64,000 bases of DNA, taken from positions 23,384,060 through 23,448,059 of the forward strand of contig OZ038529.1 in the NCBI GenBank assembly GCA_964036665.1. The letters run 5' to 3'. The first letter of the stretch is position 1; the number at the start of each line of letters is the position of its first letter. Below, piece by piece: positions 47,001 to 58,216 of the stretch. The translations under genes and the position numbers were made by a program. A model generated the notes under the pieces. The model was given only the letters and a program-made list of their open reading frames with translations. It was not told the DNA's origin and did no database searches. The stretch is from Gordius sp. MW1 (taxonomy: Eukaryota; Nematomorpha; Gordioida; Gordea; Gordiidae).

Positions 47001-48179
47001 TTCTTCGTCTTCGCTATAGTCATCAGCTTGGTCTTCCGCCCGAGGTCTATACTTGATTTGACGACCTTGGTTTTTGGCCCACAAATGTTTTATACCTTGT
47101 TGATTGTCGTAATATTCAGGGGGAGACTCCACTCTCTTTTTAATTCTTGTCTCTCTATCCCTCATAGGATTTCTCAATTTATGTCCGTACATAACTTTAA
47201 ACATATACAACAAACATTAATCGCATTGCATATACATATAAATACATGGGCGTAGCCAAGGGGGGGGGGCAGGGAGGAGCGGCTGCCCTCTTCTAAATCC
47301 AAAAACTTGTTAAAATTTGTTAAAATTATGACTAAAATTTCAAAAAATGTTCATTTTGTCCATCTCTAAATCAATATTGCCCCCCTCAATCCCAATCCTG
47401 GCTACGCCATTGACTACAAATAATATTTTTGAAAAATTAAGGAAAAATTTTATACATATTGTTTATAGGACAAATTGAACTTACTAGTTTAGAATAAGTA
47501 TTACTGAAATATTAGGTTTTGAGAATTTGGCTATTTAATTTAGGGGGAGCAATAGCACACTCGGTCTGGTATATGTAATTATTAGTATAGCTTTAGGCTA
47601 TATAAGCATGTTTGAGTATACATACCTCCGAAAGTGAAATGTGTACCAAAGTGTTATAAAAGTGAATAATTTAGCATATTGAAGGGCCATAAACTTTATA
47701 TTGTTATATATTAAAAAAAATTGTTGTGTTTCCCAAAAATACTAGATTTTCAGAAAATTTATCGTACATTTTGTTAATGAAATATTCAAGTCGAATTGCA
47801 TAATGTAAGTCAAAATAAATCTATTCATGAGATGGGACACCTGCCCCCCCCCCTTCCCCCCTCATTCCGGCTCATTATAAAAATTGACAACGTTTTGGAA
47901 CCATATAATTAAAATTCTCTATTAAAAAGTTAATTAAGAAAAATAACAATTCTATTACTTAAGATATATGATATAAAGCCCAATCCAATTAAAGTAACAC
48001 ATTGATAAAATTACAAATTGTTACTCTCATTTTAAAATAGTATAAGTTATAAAATTAATAGTATTACCCTGTAGAGATATTTTGTGAAATAAGTTTTTAA
48101 GCTAAATTAAGTTTAGATACCGTTTTCATCAAACTTCTCTACTCGTTCTTCCATCTTTAATTTGGCGTCTATAAATTTT
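44003..48179 (-). CDS. Unrecognised gene: C2HC zinc finger plus C-terminal zinc ribbon (5' partial)
   Basis: Exons joined by hand, 5' to 3': 48121-48179, 47001-47194, 46588-46886, 46385-46502, 46079-46160, about 45153-45285, 44426-44562, 44003-44318 (stop). Phases agree across all junctions except one missing base in exon 46588-46886 (near 46808, in an A/G run), which is either a frameshift or a sequencing error. At least 445 codons; the true start was not found. The N-terminal part is charged and possibly helical (LKMEERVEKFDEN). The middle holds CPYCTANLPLKNIESHVLNC, a CxxC-x12-H-x3-C zinc finger. Acidic, serine-rich low-complexity exons follow. The end is CGGCRAKYPSIQSKFCAECG plus a short basic tail, a CxxC...CxxC zinc ribbon. 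I do not recognise the family. A nuclear or scaffold role is possible but unproven. Two SINEs and a MITE sit in its introns without touching exons, which supports the model. Confidence 0.65.
44890..45074 (-). mobile_element. tRNA-derived SINE (copy B), intronic
   Basis: On the minus strand it starts ggggcgtgggggcgcagttg, passes a tRNA-like arm (gtctttaaaacaag) and box B (cggttcaaatttcac), then the body ending tttgacaaacagctatagag. The longest, best-kept copy of the family. It lies in the intron 44563-45152 of the zinc-finger gene. Confidence 0.8.
45710..45890 (-). mobile_element. tRNA-derived SINE (copy C), 5' truncated, intronic
   Basis: Minus strand: gagctcgcgggttcaaatcc (a near-perfect B box) followed by the same body (agggctgtgaggctggatag) and ending gtgacaagcagctattgg. 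Box A is lost. It lies in the intron 45286-46078 of the zinc-finger gene. Confidence 0.8.
47245..47412. mobile_element. CATGGGCGTAGCC-family MITE, intronic
   Basis: Left end catgggcgtagccaagg, right end atcctggctacgccattg. The 168-bp body is near-identical in layout to 22969-23134. No clear TSD. It lies in the intron between exons 48121-48179 and 47001-47194 of the zinc-finger gene. Confidence 0.75.
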
Positions 48180-48479
48180 CTAGAAAAAATATTATAGAAT
48201 TATAAGTGTAAAAATTGTAAAATTGCTTGAGATAAATTAGTTGTTTACAGTAGCTTTAAAAATTATTTTTAAATTTTCTTTGTATAAATAATTTAAGTAT
48301 AAGAATGTTGATTTGTTTAAAAAATGGGATTTGATTTTTTTTATACTTCCATGTAATGCTTTATAAGATTTTATAATGTAATTCCAAATAGTGCGTTATG
48401 AAAACCTTAATTCGAAATGTGTATGTATAAAGTTTAATTAAACGCAAACAATAAATATACTTGAATCCTTTTATTATTA

Positions 48480-49110
48480 ATGTGGTGCCTTCCATACAAG
48501 TTTTCCTAACGGTATTAAAAATAAACAAATTTTAAAGTCAAATTGTAAAAATAATAAACCACTATCACAATGAGGTTTGTTAAAATAATTTTCTATTAAA
48601 TTTGCATTATTACATGTTAATCATTCTATCTAATTATTCAGATTCGGGAGGGGGTGGGGGGTGGGCTTGTAGGCAGTCTAGGGATGTATTCGCCCCCTAT
48701 TAATCTATAAATTGAAATAAATAATGGGCGTAGCTAGGAGGTGGCAGGGAGGGGCGGCTGCTCCATCTAAATTATTTTTTTTTAATTTAGTAGAATTATG
48801 ACTAAAATTACTAAAAATTATTATTCTCCCTAAATATTTAATTTATGTCCAACCCTAGCTACGCCCATGATCAGATTATAGCATAAATTAAAAGCGTGTA
48901 TAAAAATTTTAAATTGTTTTTTTTATAAAATGGTCGAATTGAGTGTTTTGACCTGGCCGAGGGTGTGTGTATGAAATTTAACAAATCATAATTATAACCA
49001 AAAAATTAACCTTATCAACATGACATATTACGCTAAGCTCATTTGTTTCTAACTTAAAGTGTCTAAATTTAAATTAATCTAGGTCACATAGGTCATAAAT
49101 AACCATTAGA
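48480..49110. repeat. Start of the duplicated vWA block (matches 57.5-58.1 kb)
   Basis: Diverged colinear matches to the upstream flank of the intact vWA gene: ttattcagattcgggagggg with ttattcagatcaaggggg (57644), gcataaattaaaagcgtg with gcataagttaaaagtgta (57911), and tatcaacatgacat with gtcatcaacatgacat (58046). Confidence 0.6.
48723..48868. mobile_element. CATGGGCGTAGCC-family MITE
   Basis: Starts atgggcgtagctaggagg and ends aaccctagctacgcccatg. 146 bp. It is inserted in the first copy of the vWA block. Confidence 0.75.
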
Positions 49111-49559
49111 ATACAAATTTCTTACATGTTAAGAGTTTTTGTTTTATAATGCTAGGTTAACAATTATATTAAATATTTTAAATCTGAATTCTTTAAAAAG
49201 AAATTTACACTTTTCTTTACAACTTTTACAGGCGCGTAGCCAAGATTTTCTTAAGGGGGTTCAAAAAAACATTATTTTTAAACATTTTTATTTCAATAAT
49301 ATAAACACAAAAGCGGTGTATAAAAATAGTCGCTCTAAAACCATTTTTAATTTTCTTTTACCAAAAGATAAGACATCAAAAATTTCATCAGGAGTTGGGG
49401 CTAACTCCCGATGAATCGTTAAAAGCTTTAGCTACTAAAATATATTTTAAAGATTTAATAAGCCTGCAACTATAATATATCAATGGAAAATGAAAAGCAT
49501 TATTAATAATATCAGTGAATAAAATAAATCAATCATTTTAAATTATTAGGGGCTTTGTC

Positions 49560-49650
49560 CTTGGTGGGAAGGGGTAGGGGGGAAGGGGACGGGGGAAGGG
49601 AAGGGGGGAGGGAAGGGGGGAGGGAGGGGCAGGAGGGAAGGGGGAACGAA
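49560..49650. repeat. Purine-rich tract (GGGAAGGGG)n
   Basis: Imperfect repeats of aaggggggaggg on the plus strand; complement of the tract at 33300-33380. The glycine/arginine-rich open frame over it is an artefact. Confidence 0.85.
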
Positions 49651-49680
49651 ACTCACTATACTCCGTATAACCTTAGCATA

Positions 49681-51395
49681 TTTGCTATGCCATTTATGGG
49701 CGAGAAAGGTGGGAAGGGGCGAGAATGCCTATGGGGGGGGGTTTGATGCAAAATGATTAGTTATTTAATACTTTACTTATTGAGGAATAGATTTTCTTTC
49801 ATTCATTCTTATTTATCAACTTTTAAATTAAGCAAAATGACGAAAGGAACGCAAACAGAGGGTATGACCTTGGAAAAGCCAATAGTCATCCTTTTAAAAC
49901 GTACAACTTTCAATTTAGAGTTTTTTTGATACTGTATAAATTTAAACAATTAGGTTTAGGCGACCCATAATTTGAATTATGGCTATAGACTCTATTCAAA
50001 TCATGCGCATATGTATAGTATAAACAAGATTTTTAAAAACGAGAAAATCTTTTAATCAGACCTTGGCCATTGGTAGCCTATAATCATAATATAGACATAA
50101 AATGAGATATACACTTTGGCCAGTGGTCATTTTTTCTAATGGTCAGCAGACAGCCAAATAACTAGCCTATAATTATAATCTAGAAAAAATTATTCTCACT
50201 TTGGCCAGTGGTGATTTTTTTCATTGATCAATAGCCAGCAGACTGCCAAATACTAGCCAATAATTATAATCTAGAGAAAAAAATTTGATTTTAATCTCAC
50301 TTTGGCTAATGGTCATTTTTTTCATTGCTCAGTAGCCAGGACAAGGTCAAAAAGTCATCAATGGTATTAACAAGAACAATATATTAATTTTAAAAAAAAA
50401 TTTGCCCTCTCCGGGATTCGAACCCACATCAGTAGAGGCATAGGCCTTTGTAGGGGGGGGCACAGGTAGTGGTGGTAAAAAGTTAGGCGTGAGTCACGCC
50501 GAGGTCAACCTTAGGCTAGATTAGAGTTTCTTGAAAACCTTTAAGGTCTTTTAGAAACGCTAACCTCTGCCTCGAGGTTAGAGGTCAATAACCTTAAACC
50601 TCGAGGTGAATTCTAAGCTTATAGCTTAGGTTAGAGCGCAAAATTAACCTAAACGCTTAGGTTAATCAATATAGAGATAGCCTAAAGCTTTAGGTTAATT
50701 TAATTCACCTAAGGTCAATATTCTTTTATATACTGTAAAATTTCAACTTAACTACGGTCTTTTAGCACTTTGTCTGCTTTATTTTTTACATATATAATAA
50801 ATAATAGAAATTTTAAGTTTTATTCCAATTAAAAATAAGGCAAATTAGACTAAAAATATAATATAATTTTATTTTAATTCTTTACTTTTTAAGAAAAAAA
50901 TTGCGATTTGAGTTTTTAATTACCTACCTCTATCGAGTGTTTTATTTTTAATTGCCACCATTTTGTAACATATTTCTTTTGTGTGCAATGTAGCGTGACT
51001 GTTAGTGGTTGTATTTCACAACAAATTATTTGCTAAGTATTTTTAGCGTAGTTGCTAAGTATTTTATTCATTTGCTTTTGTTTCATCGCTTTCATTTTTT
51101 ATAATATAGGGACCCACATCAGTAGAGGCATAGGCCCTTGTAGGGGGGGGCATAGGGTAATTATCAATGTTAACCAAATATAGCAACTCAAATAACGAGA
51201 AAAAAATTTCGATTCACACGTCAGTATCCAGGACACGGTCAAAAGTCATATTATCAATGGTATTAACAAAAATAATATATTAATTTATAAAAAAAATTTG
51301 CCTTCTCCGGGATTCGAACCAGCAATTAAGATACATGTTGGACGGAAGGACGGAAAACGGACAACGAAAAGCGAGCCCCTAAATTGCATAGCAAT
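49681..51395. mobile_element. Composite inverted-repeat element, second copy (inverted)
   Basis: Left end ttgctatgccatttatggg (about 49682) and right end cccctaaattgcatagcaa (about 51377-51395) correspond to the ends of 30574-33275. The internal modules appear in reverse order: cattctcgcccc motif, atgaccattggcca units (50060-50390) and the tRNA-like B box ggttcgaatcccgg (minus strand, about 50410 and 51308). A fold-back arm is nested in it. Confidence 0.6.
50467..51015. mobile_element. Single arm of the fold-back element
   Basis: Starts tagtggtggtaaaaag and follows the left arm of 16243-17353 through cctcgaggttagag, aaaattaacctaaacgctta and tgcaatgtagcgtgactg, then stops near the centre; the second arm is missing. 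A 39-bp direct repeat, starting acccacatcagtagaggcat, flanks the insert at 50422-50460 and 51112-51150. Confidence 0.8.
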
Positions 51396-53116
51396 TAATT
51401 ATCAATAGATCAGCGATAGGTTCAGATGTAGAAGGATCGGATAATTTTATAGGGAAATTATGGTCCAAATTTCTTTTTCATTGTAATGCAATTTGAATAA
51501 ATGATAGCGGAAAAAGAGAATGATGGATAATTGGCTTTTTGTCTAAATTTAATTCAAAAATAAAAAGTATATATTTGTATTTAATTAAAAATGTCATTTT
51601 GAGTCAGTTACACAACTATAGAATAAAAACTTTCAATCTAAAATAAGTTATTTTTTAATAAAAAAAAATTACTAATTTTTGCCAAGGGGGTAGAATTTCC
51701 CGTTTTCCGCCCACTTCTGTACGCCTATAAACTTTTAGTATCATAGCCTATTATCACGTTCATAGCATTAATCAAGGTAACATTAAATACAGTTTTATTG
51801 AAAATTTAAACCACAATCTTATTATTTTTATAGCTAATTTTAAATTTTTTATAATGAAGAGACTTTGAGTTTGAATAATGGAACTCAATTGCACGTTAAA
51901 AAGCTTACAGTCCCATTTGCCTAATTTAATTTTTTTTTATCATTTCAGAGCCCCCCCCCCTGGCTACGCTCATGATAGAGTTACTCTAACTGGAGTGACC
52001 CTATGATGATTTTTTAAGTCTTTGACAGTATTAAGTTATAGTTTGAAAAACTTTTATAATTAATTTCTATGGATAAGAACAACGATTAATAAATATTATA
52101 CAGTCAAATAAAAAAGTGACATAATAGTACAAAAACAAAATAATACACTATACAAATAATCTCATCAAGCTTGACTGCCTCAATCTTGTATAATACCCGT
52201 TTGGGCCAGAGCCAAAATCTAAATTTGAGTCAGTTGCCTGGCCCGCTTATAGGCTTGGCAAGCCGGACTTTTCTGGTGTCTGATATTTATTCTATTATAA
52301 ATAGAAAATGTTATAAAATAGTTTTTGGTAATCCTCAACTCCTAAAAAATCTTAACTACGCACCTGTCATATCTTTTTAACGAAATTGTATCGTAGCCCA
52401 AGTAAGATTAAATTTATTGCATAAAAAAACAAATTTTGAAGTATCGCCAGAAAGTCTTATCGAGGCCATAACATGCATATAATTTGCGATAAAGATTATA
52501 GGGCCATTTATAAATTATATTTAATATTCATTCAACTTCTTAATATATTTGGAATTAGTGATCGTGCTTTAATCCAAATAAATTGATAGCCATAGATTTT
52601 ATACACCATTTACTATATTTGCCTTGATTAGTTAATTTAAAAGTGAATATAAAGTGCATATTTTATAACGTAACTATATGGTACCCAATTTAACATTGCT
52701 GATGGGATGAGATATTATTGTGTATAACAACACCCATTTTCTATTTACGCTCTTGTTTTATTGCTACTTAAGTGCCATTAAATAGTATTGAATTTTAGTT
52801 ATAGAAACACCTTATTTCGGCCACAAGATAAGAGCATTATAACTATCTTAAATAATATATACAAGATTTTTTGATTAAAAAAAATCAAATTGCACACATT
52901 ATTATTTAGTTGTTAGTGATAACGTCGGACTTTTACGATGCCATAACCCCAGATAGAACTAATGTTGGTATAATTACTTACAGTGCTCAGGCTGACGAAG
53001 TGGGACAAATCGTTCTGAGATTGCCTGCTGGCTATAGCTTGCCGATAGTATCTGCAAAATTAGCTACTATGGTTTCACCACGTAATTCCTAACATTATAA
53101 ATAACTAACAATATAG

Positions 53117-53267
53117 CATGGGCGTAGCCAGCATTGGGATTCAAGGGGAATGATTTAGGGAGGGGCAAATGATCATTTTTTGATTTTAGTCATAATTTTG
53201 ATAAATCTCAACAAATATCGGATTTAGAGGGGGGGGGCAGCCGCCTGCTCCCTTGGCTAAGCCCATG
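53117..53267. mobile_element. CATGGGCGTAGCC-family MITE
   Basis: Left catgggcgtagccagcatt, right cccttggctaagcccatg. 151 bp, G-rich block towards the right, so inserted in reverse relative to 47245. Flanks caatatag and caatctta agree only partly. It lies in an intron of the vWA pseudogene. Confidence 0.75.
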
Positions 53268-53388
53268 CAATCTTATGAGTACTCTGTGGGAATCAATTCA
53301 AAGCAACTAGATGTTTGATAATTGTTCAAAATGTTAAAGTATTAAAAATGGTTGCCGTTGAAAATTTCAGCTATATTAAATATCCATT

Positions 53389-53512
53389 CATGGGCGTAGG
53401 CAGGTTTGGATAGGGAGGGGCAAAAATAATAATTTTCTAAAATTTTAACAAATTTCCGGATTTAAGGGGGGGGGCAGTTGCCCCTCCCTGCCACCCCCTG
53501 GCTACGCTCATG
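53389..53512. mobile_element. CATGGGCGTAGCC-family MITE with near-perfect TSD
   Basis: Left catgggcgtaggcagg, right ccctggctacgctcatg, 124 bp. Flanked by tatccatt (53381-53388) and tatccttt (53513-53520), one mismatch in 8. In the same intron as the previous element. Confidence 0.8.
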
Positions 53513-54465
53513 TATCCTTTAACTAATTTTTATATATTGTTTAATTTATGCAAACCATATAAAATATTTAAAATTTTAACAATGTTTGCTCATATTAGAG
53601 ACTACCAATAATAGAGTTACGAGCCTTAATTTAGCTAGACGTATGCTGAACTCCTTAGAATTAGCCCTTATCAAATGTATAGTAGTGTTTTTGGGTGGCC
53701 CTTCTGCTTGACCCATCGGTCCCATATCGCAAACTATCAGAGACGCTGGTTAGTTCATAACTATGAGGATACTTTTTTAAATATATATCACATGTGAGCA
53801 TTTAAATATGTTCATTTGTAAGGAATCATTTAGCTCTTTAAAAATCTGGTTTAAAAGTAAAAATAGTTTATCTAATTTCAAGGCTTAAAAATAATGTTAA
53901 AGATTATAACACATAGTTTGTATGTTATAATGAGAGCTGTTGTAGCTATTTTTGGAAACGCGCTACATTGTATCGCTTCTTTATTATTTTAAAGGGTCAA
54001 ATTCTCTGTCCAATTTTACGTTTATTTTACTGGGTCAATATATAATTAAAACAAATACCTAAGCGTATTAATAAAATTGGTATTGTAATATTCTGATTTT
54101 AACGTACTAATTAAGCAATGTTTGTTTGGACAACGAGCTCAAAAAAGCATTAAAAGATGAGCTTAGCACCATCAAACAGGTGTATTGAATTTAAAAAAAA
54201 ATAGATTTAATACTGGGAACATCATTAAAGAATACAAAATCTCCTTTAGTGGATTTAAAAAGTTAAAAAAACACTCAAAATTATTACTTTGGATATCATC
54301 CAAACCATGTTGTAACAAATGTCGCCATTTCTGCCATTAATTGAATTTTATTTGCTAAGTTTGCAGAGTTTGGATCTAAGGTCAATTCTCCATATAAATG
54401 AACCTTTAAAAGAATGAGATTATCATCTAAATATGACAATAGAGATTTGTTTTGTAAATAGAAAA

Positions 54466-54650
54466 CTTTCTATAGCTGTTTGTCACACTTGGTGGTCAGC
54501 TACTTAAAGGATTGGATGAGAAGTGACACTTAGTTGTCCATGCCTTACAGCTGGGTTAACAATGTGATATATTTTCTTTGGAAAGAAAGTGGAGTGAGCG
54601 AGATTTAAACCGCAAGCTTTTAATTATAAAACAAAGTTAACTAAACTTTC
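54466..54650 (-). mobile_element. tRNA-derived SINE (copy D), diverged
   Basis: Minus strand: gcttgcggtttaaatctcgc (decayed B box) then the body with cagctgtaaggcatggac and gtgtgacaaacagctatag. Oldest-looking copy. It lies in an intron of the vWA pseudogene. Confidence 0.8.
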
Positions 54651-55759
54651 TGTCCCCTTTGAAAAACGCTTAAGTTTTTAAAATTTTAACTCTTTTTAAT
54701 TTTATATTTTGTTAAGTTATATAATAAAGCATAAAATCTTTTAATAAATATAGTTTTTACCTTGCAGTATATTAACAGTTTATATTAAACTACATCTTAG
54801 TATTTCTTTAATGATGTCAGCACACACCGTTAAATGGTTTTGTCTATGACTAATATATGACTAAAATGGAAATTTTACTTGCTTTCATTTCATTTGGCTT
54901 AGTCTATTTTTTGATTTAATGTGGTAAAATGCAAAGCAATCATAAATTTGGTTGAGATTTACATTGTGTCTAATTCTTTTACTTCCCTAAGACTATGTGT
55001 TTCATTTTTTGTAATGAACTCCAATAGCATCCTTTAGGGTGTTAATTTGATTGTAATTTGTTTAAGATGGCCTTGAAATGTGTATTAGAAGATTAATCAA
55101 TTCAGTTTTACCTTTATATACACGTTTTTGTAACTACCGTTTATTGTTTTCCCCTTGTAATTATACTACTATTATACTTTTTGATTAACCCTAAAAATTT
55201 AACAATTTAAGCAAGTAGTAATATGGAGCTCGAGGGAGGCTCCGTTTCTTATGATATGATATTAGATAATGGATATTATTTGATTCAATGATTTGTTAAA
55301 ACTTTTAATGATATTTTATTTTTTTTTACACAGAATAGTTATAATAATTTTACCCGTTGGTCCTAAATATGTTGAAACGGAAGCCTTGAAAATGGTTGGA
55401 GGTAATCCAATCTTTATATTGAATATGGGTTGTAGGACATAGTTTAATTCTTTATATGTCTCTAAAAATTTATATATTGCACTTTAAGAAATTATCTTAC
55501 AACTAAATTTGTAATAAATAAATTCTTTACTCGTTTATGTAGTATTTGTTAAATCTGTAAATATTTTTCAAAGACTATGCACATCATTATCTTTTACTTT
55601 AATCTTGAACTATTATATTACAAAATAGTTTTTATGTTTGCCATAAAAACATTTTATAATAATAAGTTTCTATGATATAATTACATGTAATAACATTAAT
55701 TTTTATAGAGTCTGTTTTTAATAAACTCTCATATTACACAGGTCTACAAAAAAACAAGG

Positions 55760-56135
55760 AATTCTGATAGAGAATTTTGCGCTGAAAAATAATCTGTTTT
55801 TTGTTCAATTACTTTTTTAGATATACTAGGTTGAAGGTGCCAAAAATGCTCTTTTTAAGCCTTTTTGAGGCTATATTGCCATTGTATTTTTACTATTTAG
55901 TGAAAAATAGTAATATATTCACGTAGATTAAAGTTTCATTTATAGGTTTCTTTTGTTTTTTATATATCACCTTTATTACTTAAATTTATACGCGTTTGAG
56001 TAAACGCCTTCTTTTTATCAAAATTCGTCCCACGATGTCTGGTATACGGAGTACATCTCGTATACCTAAAAAACTGGGAATTGTGGAAAAAACTAAAAGC
56101 AGATTATTTTTCAGCAAAAATTCTCTATCAGAATT
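55760..56135. mobile_element. MITE with ~37-bp inverted ends
   Basis: Left aattctgatagagaattttg...gctgaaaaataatctg (55760-55796). Right, inverted, cagattatttttcagcaaaa ... tatcagaatt (56100-56135). Inside is a small palindrome, gtatacggagtacatctcgtatac. No coding capacity. It lies between the two vWA copies, just after the pseudogene. Confidence 0.8.
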
Positions 56136-58216
56136 ATTGATCTGATTGCGGGATGTGGTCACAAAGTCAATATTTGTAGAGCTGTGTTATTAATTAGTAT
56201 TTATCTATGTAATCCCAATATTAGAACCTTTAACGCGCTCTTAAATTACTCGTTTTTTTGCATTAATCTTATAATGTTTAGTCCTATATAAAGAGCGTCA
56301 GATGGACTTTGAGTTAATATAAATGAAATTAAACTTAAGTTAAATATATTTCCTCCATTACCTGTGTTTTAAAAAATTATAAAAGATAACTTGACATTGA
56401 TTATTTTTGCTGAAAATTTTTTAGATCAGCATTATAATTTAAATGCATTAGAGACAGCTATGAGCAGCCAAGTGAAATTTTTGCTTGTTAAGATTGTTAC
56501 ATCGATCGCAATCGATTTTATCCCATAATTGTTTAAAAAATTATTAAAAAATAATTTATTAGGCTTAGCAGTGTGGTACTATTATTGTTATTTTTATATA
56601 AATGCTTCTGTAGAAAACTAGTATAGCAAGGAAAATATCTCTATTTATATGTTAGGTTAATAAATATATAAGACTACTGTATAAATAAATGTTTAAAATA
56701 TTAAATATATATGTGTTTTATTTAAAATATAACATAGAGTTGAGATTAGTGTGCGAAAAAACCGAGAAAAATCTCGATCCCGTCACTACACTAAAATTTA
56801 TGAGCATAAGCTTCATTAATAAAATAACTTGCAATTGATTTATTAAAAAAATGGAATAAGTAAATATTTTAGGACATAATATAGGGCTTACATTATAATA
56901 GAATGGTTTAATTTTTGAATGTAAAAGTATGCTTTAAAATTATATATGTGTAATTTATTAAAAACCTCATAACAATCATACTTTTAGTTTATGTCTGAAG
57001 CTAAATACTTATGTTATAAATATTAATAAAAAGTATTAACCCGCACCTCTTAGGTTTCTATAACATTATAATTCACATGCAAAAAATTATTTAGGAATTA
57101 AATGATGAAGGTTATTTCACAGGGCTACAACTATTTTATAAAAATTTTGCATAAGCAAATATAGTGATAAGGGGTAAATAAGATTGTACTTGACTATATA
57201 ACAATCACAACCTTTGTGCCAGCCAGCAGTATTAGTGATGTAGTGGTATTAGTAGTAGTAGAGAACCTAAACAATCAACAGGCAATTAATTCCTAATGCT
57301 AAAGAAAACGGAGGGCGAATTTGTCAATGTAAAAAGATAGGGGTAAGTTAATTTTGTAAAGTAGTTGTGTTAGGACAAAAATAAATTCAATTACATTCCT
57401 ATCCCCTCTATCTAGGAATTGAATCTATTAAATAAAAATTTTACCAATTAATTTGCAAATCATTGAAGTTTTAAAATTGCTAAAATTTAAATAATTTAAA
57501 TACCGAGTACAACTTAATTTTGCAGATATTTTTAAGGCATTTCATCATCATCGAATGTAAATAAGTTTAATATATTTTTTGTAATATAATGATCACAAAT
57601 TTTTAAACCCCCATTTAGGCAATCCACTCTTAATCATTCTTATTATTCAGATCAAGGGGGAGGGGCTGCTCCATATTCATATTTGAAAAAAACCTGCGGC
57701 TATATTCAATTTTAATCTAAGCAAAGTGATTTTAATAGGCTCATAGGATTGATAAAAAACTTGGGAGGAAAGGGATACTAATAGTTCGCTGTCCGCTCGT
57801 GACCTATCGCAAAAAAAAGAAAATGAAAAAAAGTTGTTTTAAAAGGCAAACGTGGTGGCTACCTACATTAGTGTGTATTTATTGATAATAATTTTTTAAT
57901 TAAATTTTAGCATAAGTTAAAAGTGTAAATATAAATTTCCTCATAAAATAACCAGGTAAAGCATATTTGTAAAATAAATGTTTTGACAGGGTTTTTGTAT
58001 GCAATTTTAAAAATCATATTAATAAGTATCATATGAAAATTCGTTGTCATCAACATGACATCTGCAACAAAAATTTGAAAGTAGCTAAATTGCAATTTAA
58101 CTAGGTCATAACATGGGTCAAAAATGTCGATCTGAATACTATTCTCATACGTGATGAGTCTTTTCCTTTTTTATGTTACTCGTTGAAATTATAGTGATTA
58201 TTTCTCATTTTATAAG
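56136..58216. other. Intergenic, with upstream flank of the intact vWA gene
   Basis: A+T-rich. Nothing coding was seen to 57.5 kb; from there the sequence matches the 48.5-49.1 kb block. The minus-strand frame 57907-58095 has no signal or domain and the corresponding frame is not kept in the first copy, so I reject it as a gene. Confidence 0.5.

Larger units (their letters stand above)
51729..55442 (+). pseudogene. vWA-domain protein, first copy (dead)
   Basis: Homologue of the gene at 58217. Signal-peptide exon: region 51729-51776 ends ...AYYHVHSINQ|gtaac but has ATA in place of the start codon and a deletion. Exon 51860-51922 starts like its paralogue (TLSLNNGTQLHVKK) and then breaks off at a stop, with MITE debris behind it. 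The MIDAS segment (LLIDGS in the other copy) is therefore lost. Exon 52910-53081 is well kept (TNVGIITYSAQADEVGQIVL). Exon 53599-53748 has an in-frame TGA at 53709-53711 where the paralogue has TCA. Exon 55339-55442 supplies VIIILPVGPKYVETEALKM and ends in a stop. Splice sites and phases are otherwise kept, so the death is recent. This copy supplies the last vWA exon, which for the intact gene lies past the window. Confidence 0.85.

Noticed and set aside
49555..49746. Glycine/arginine-rich protein
   Set aside because: Translation of a purine microsatellite.
57907..58095. 62-codon minus-strand hydrophobic frame upstream of the vWA gene
   Set aside because: The frame is not kept in the duplicated block at 48.9-49.1 kb.
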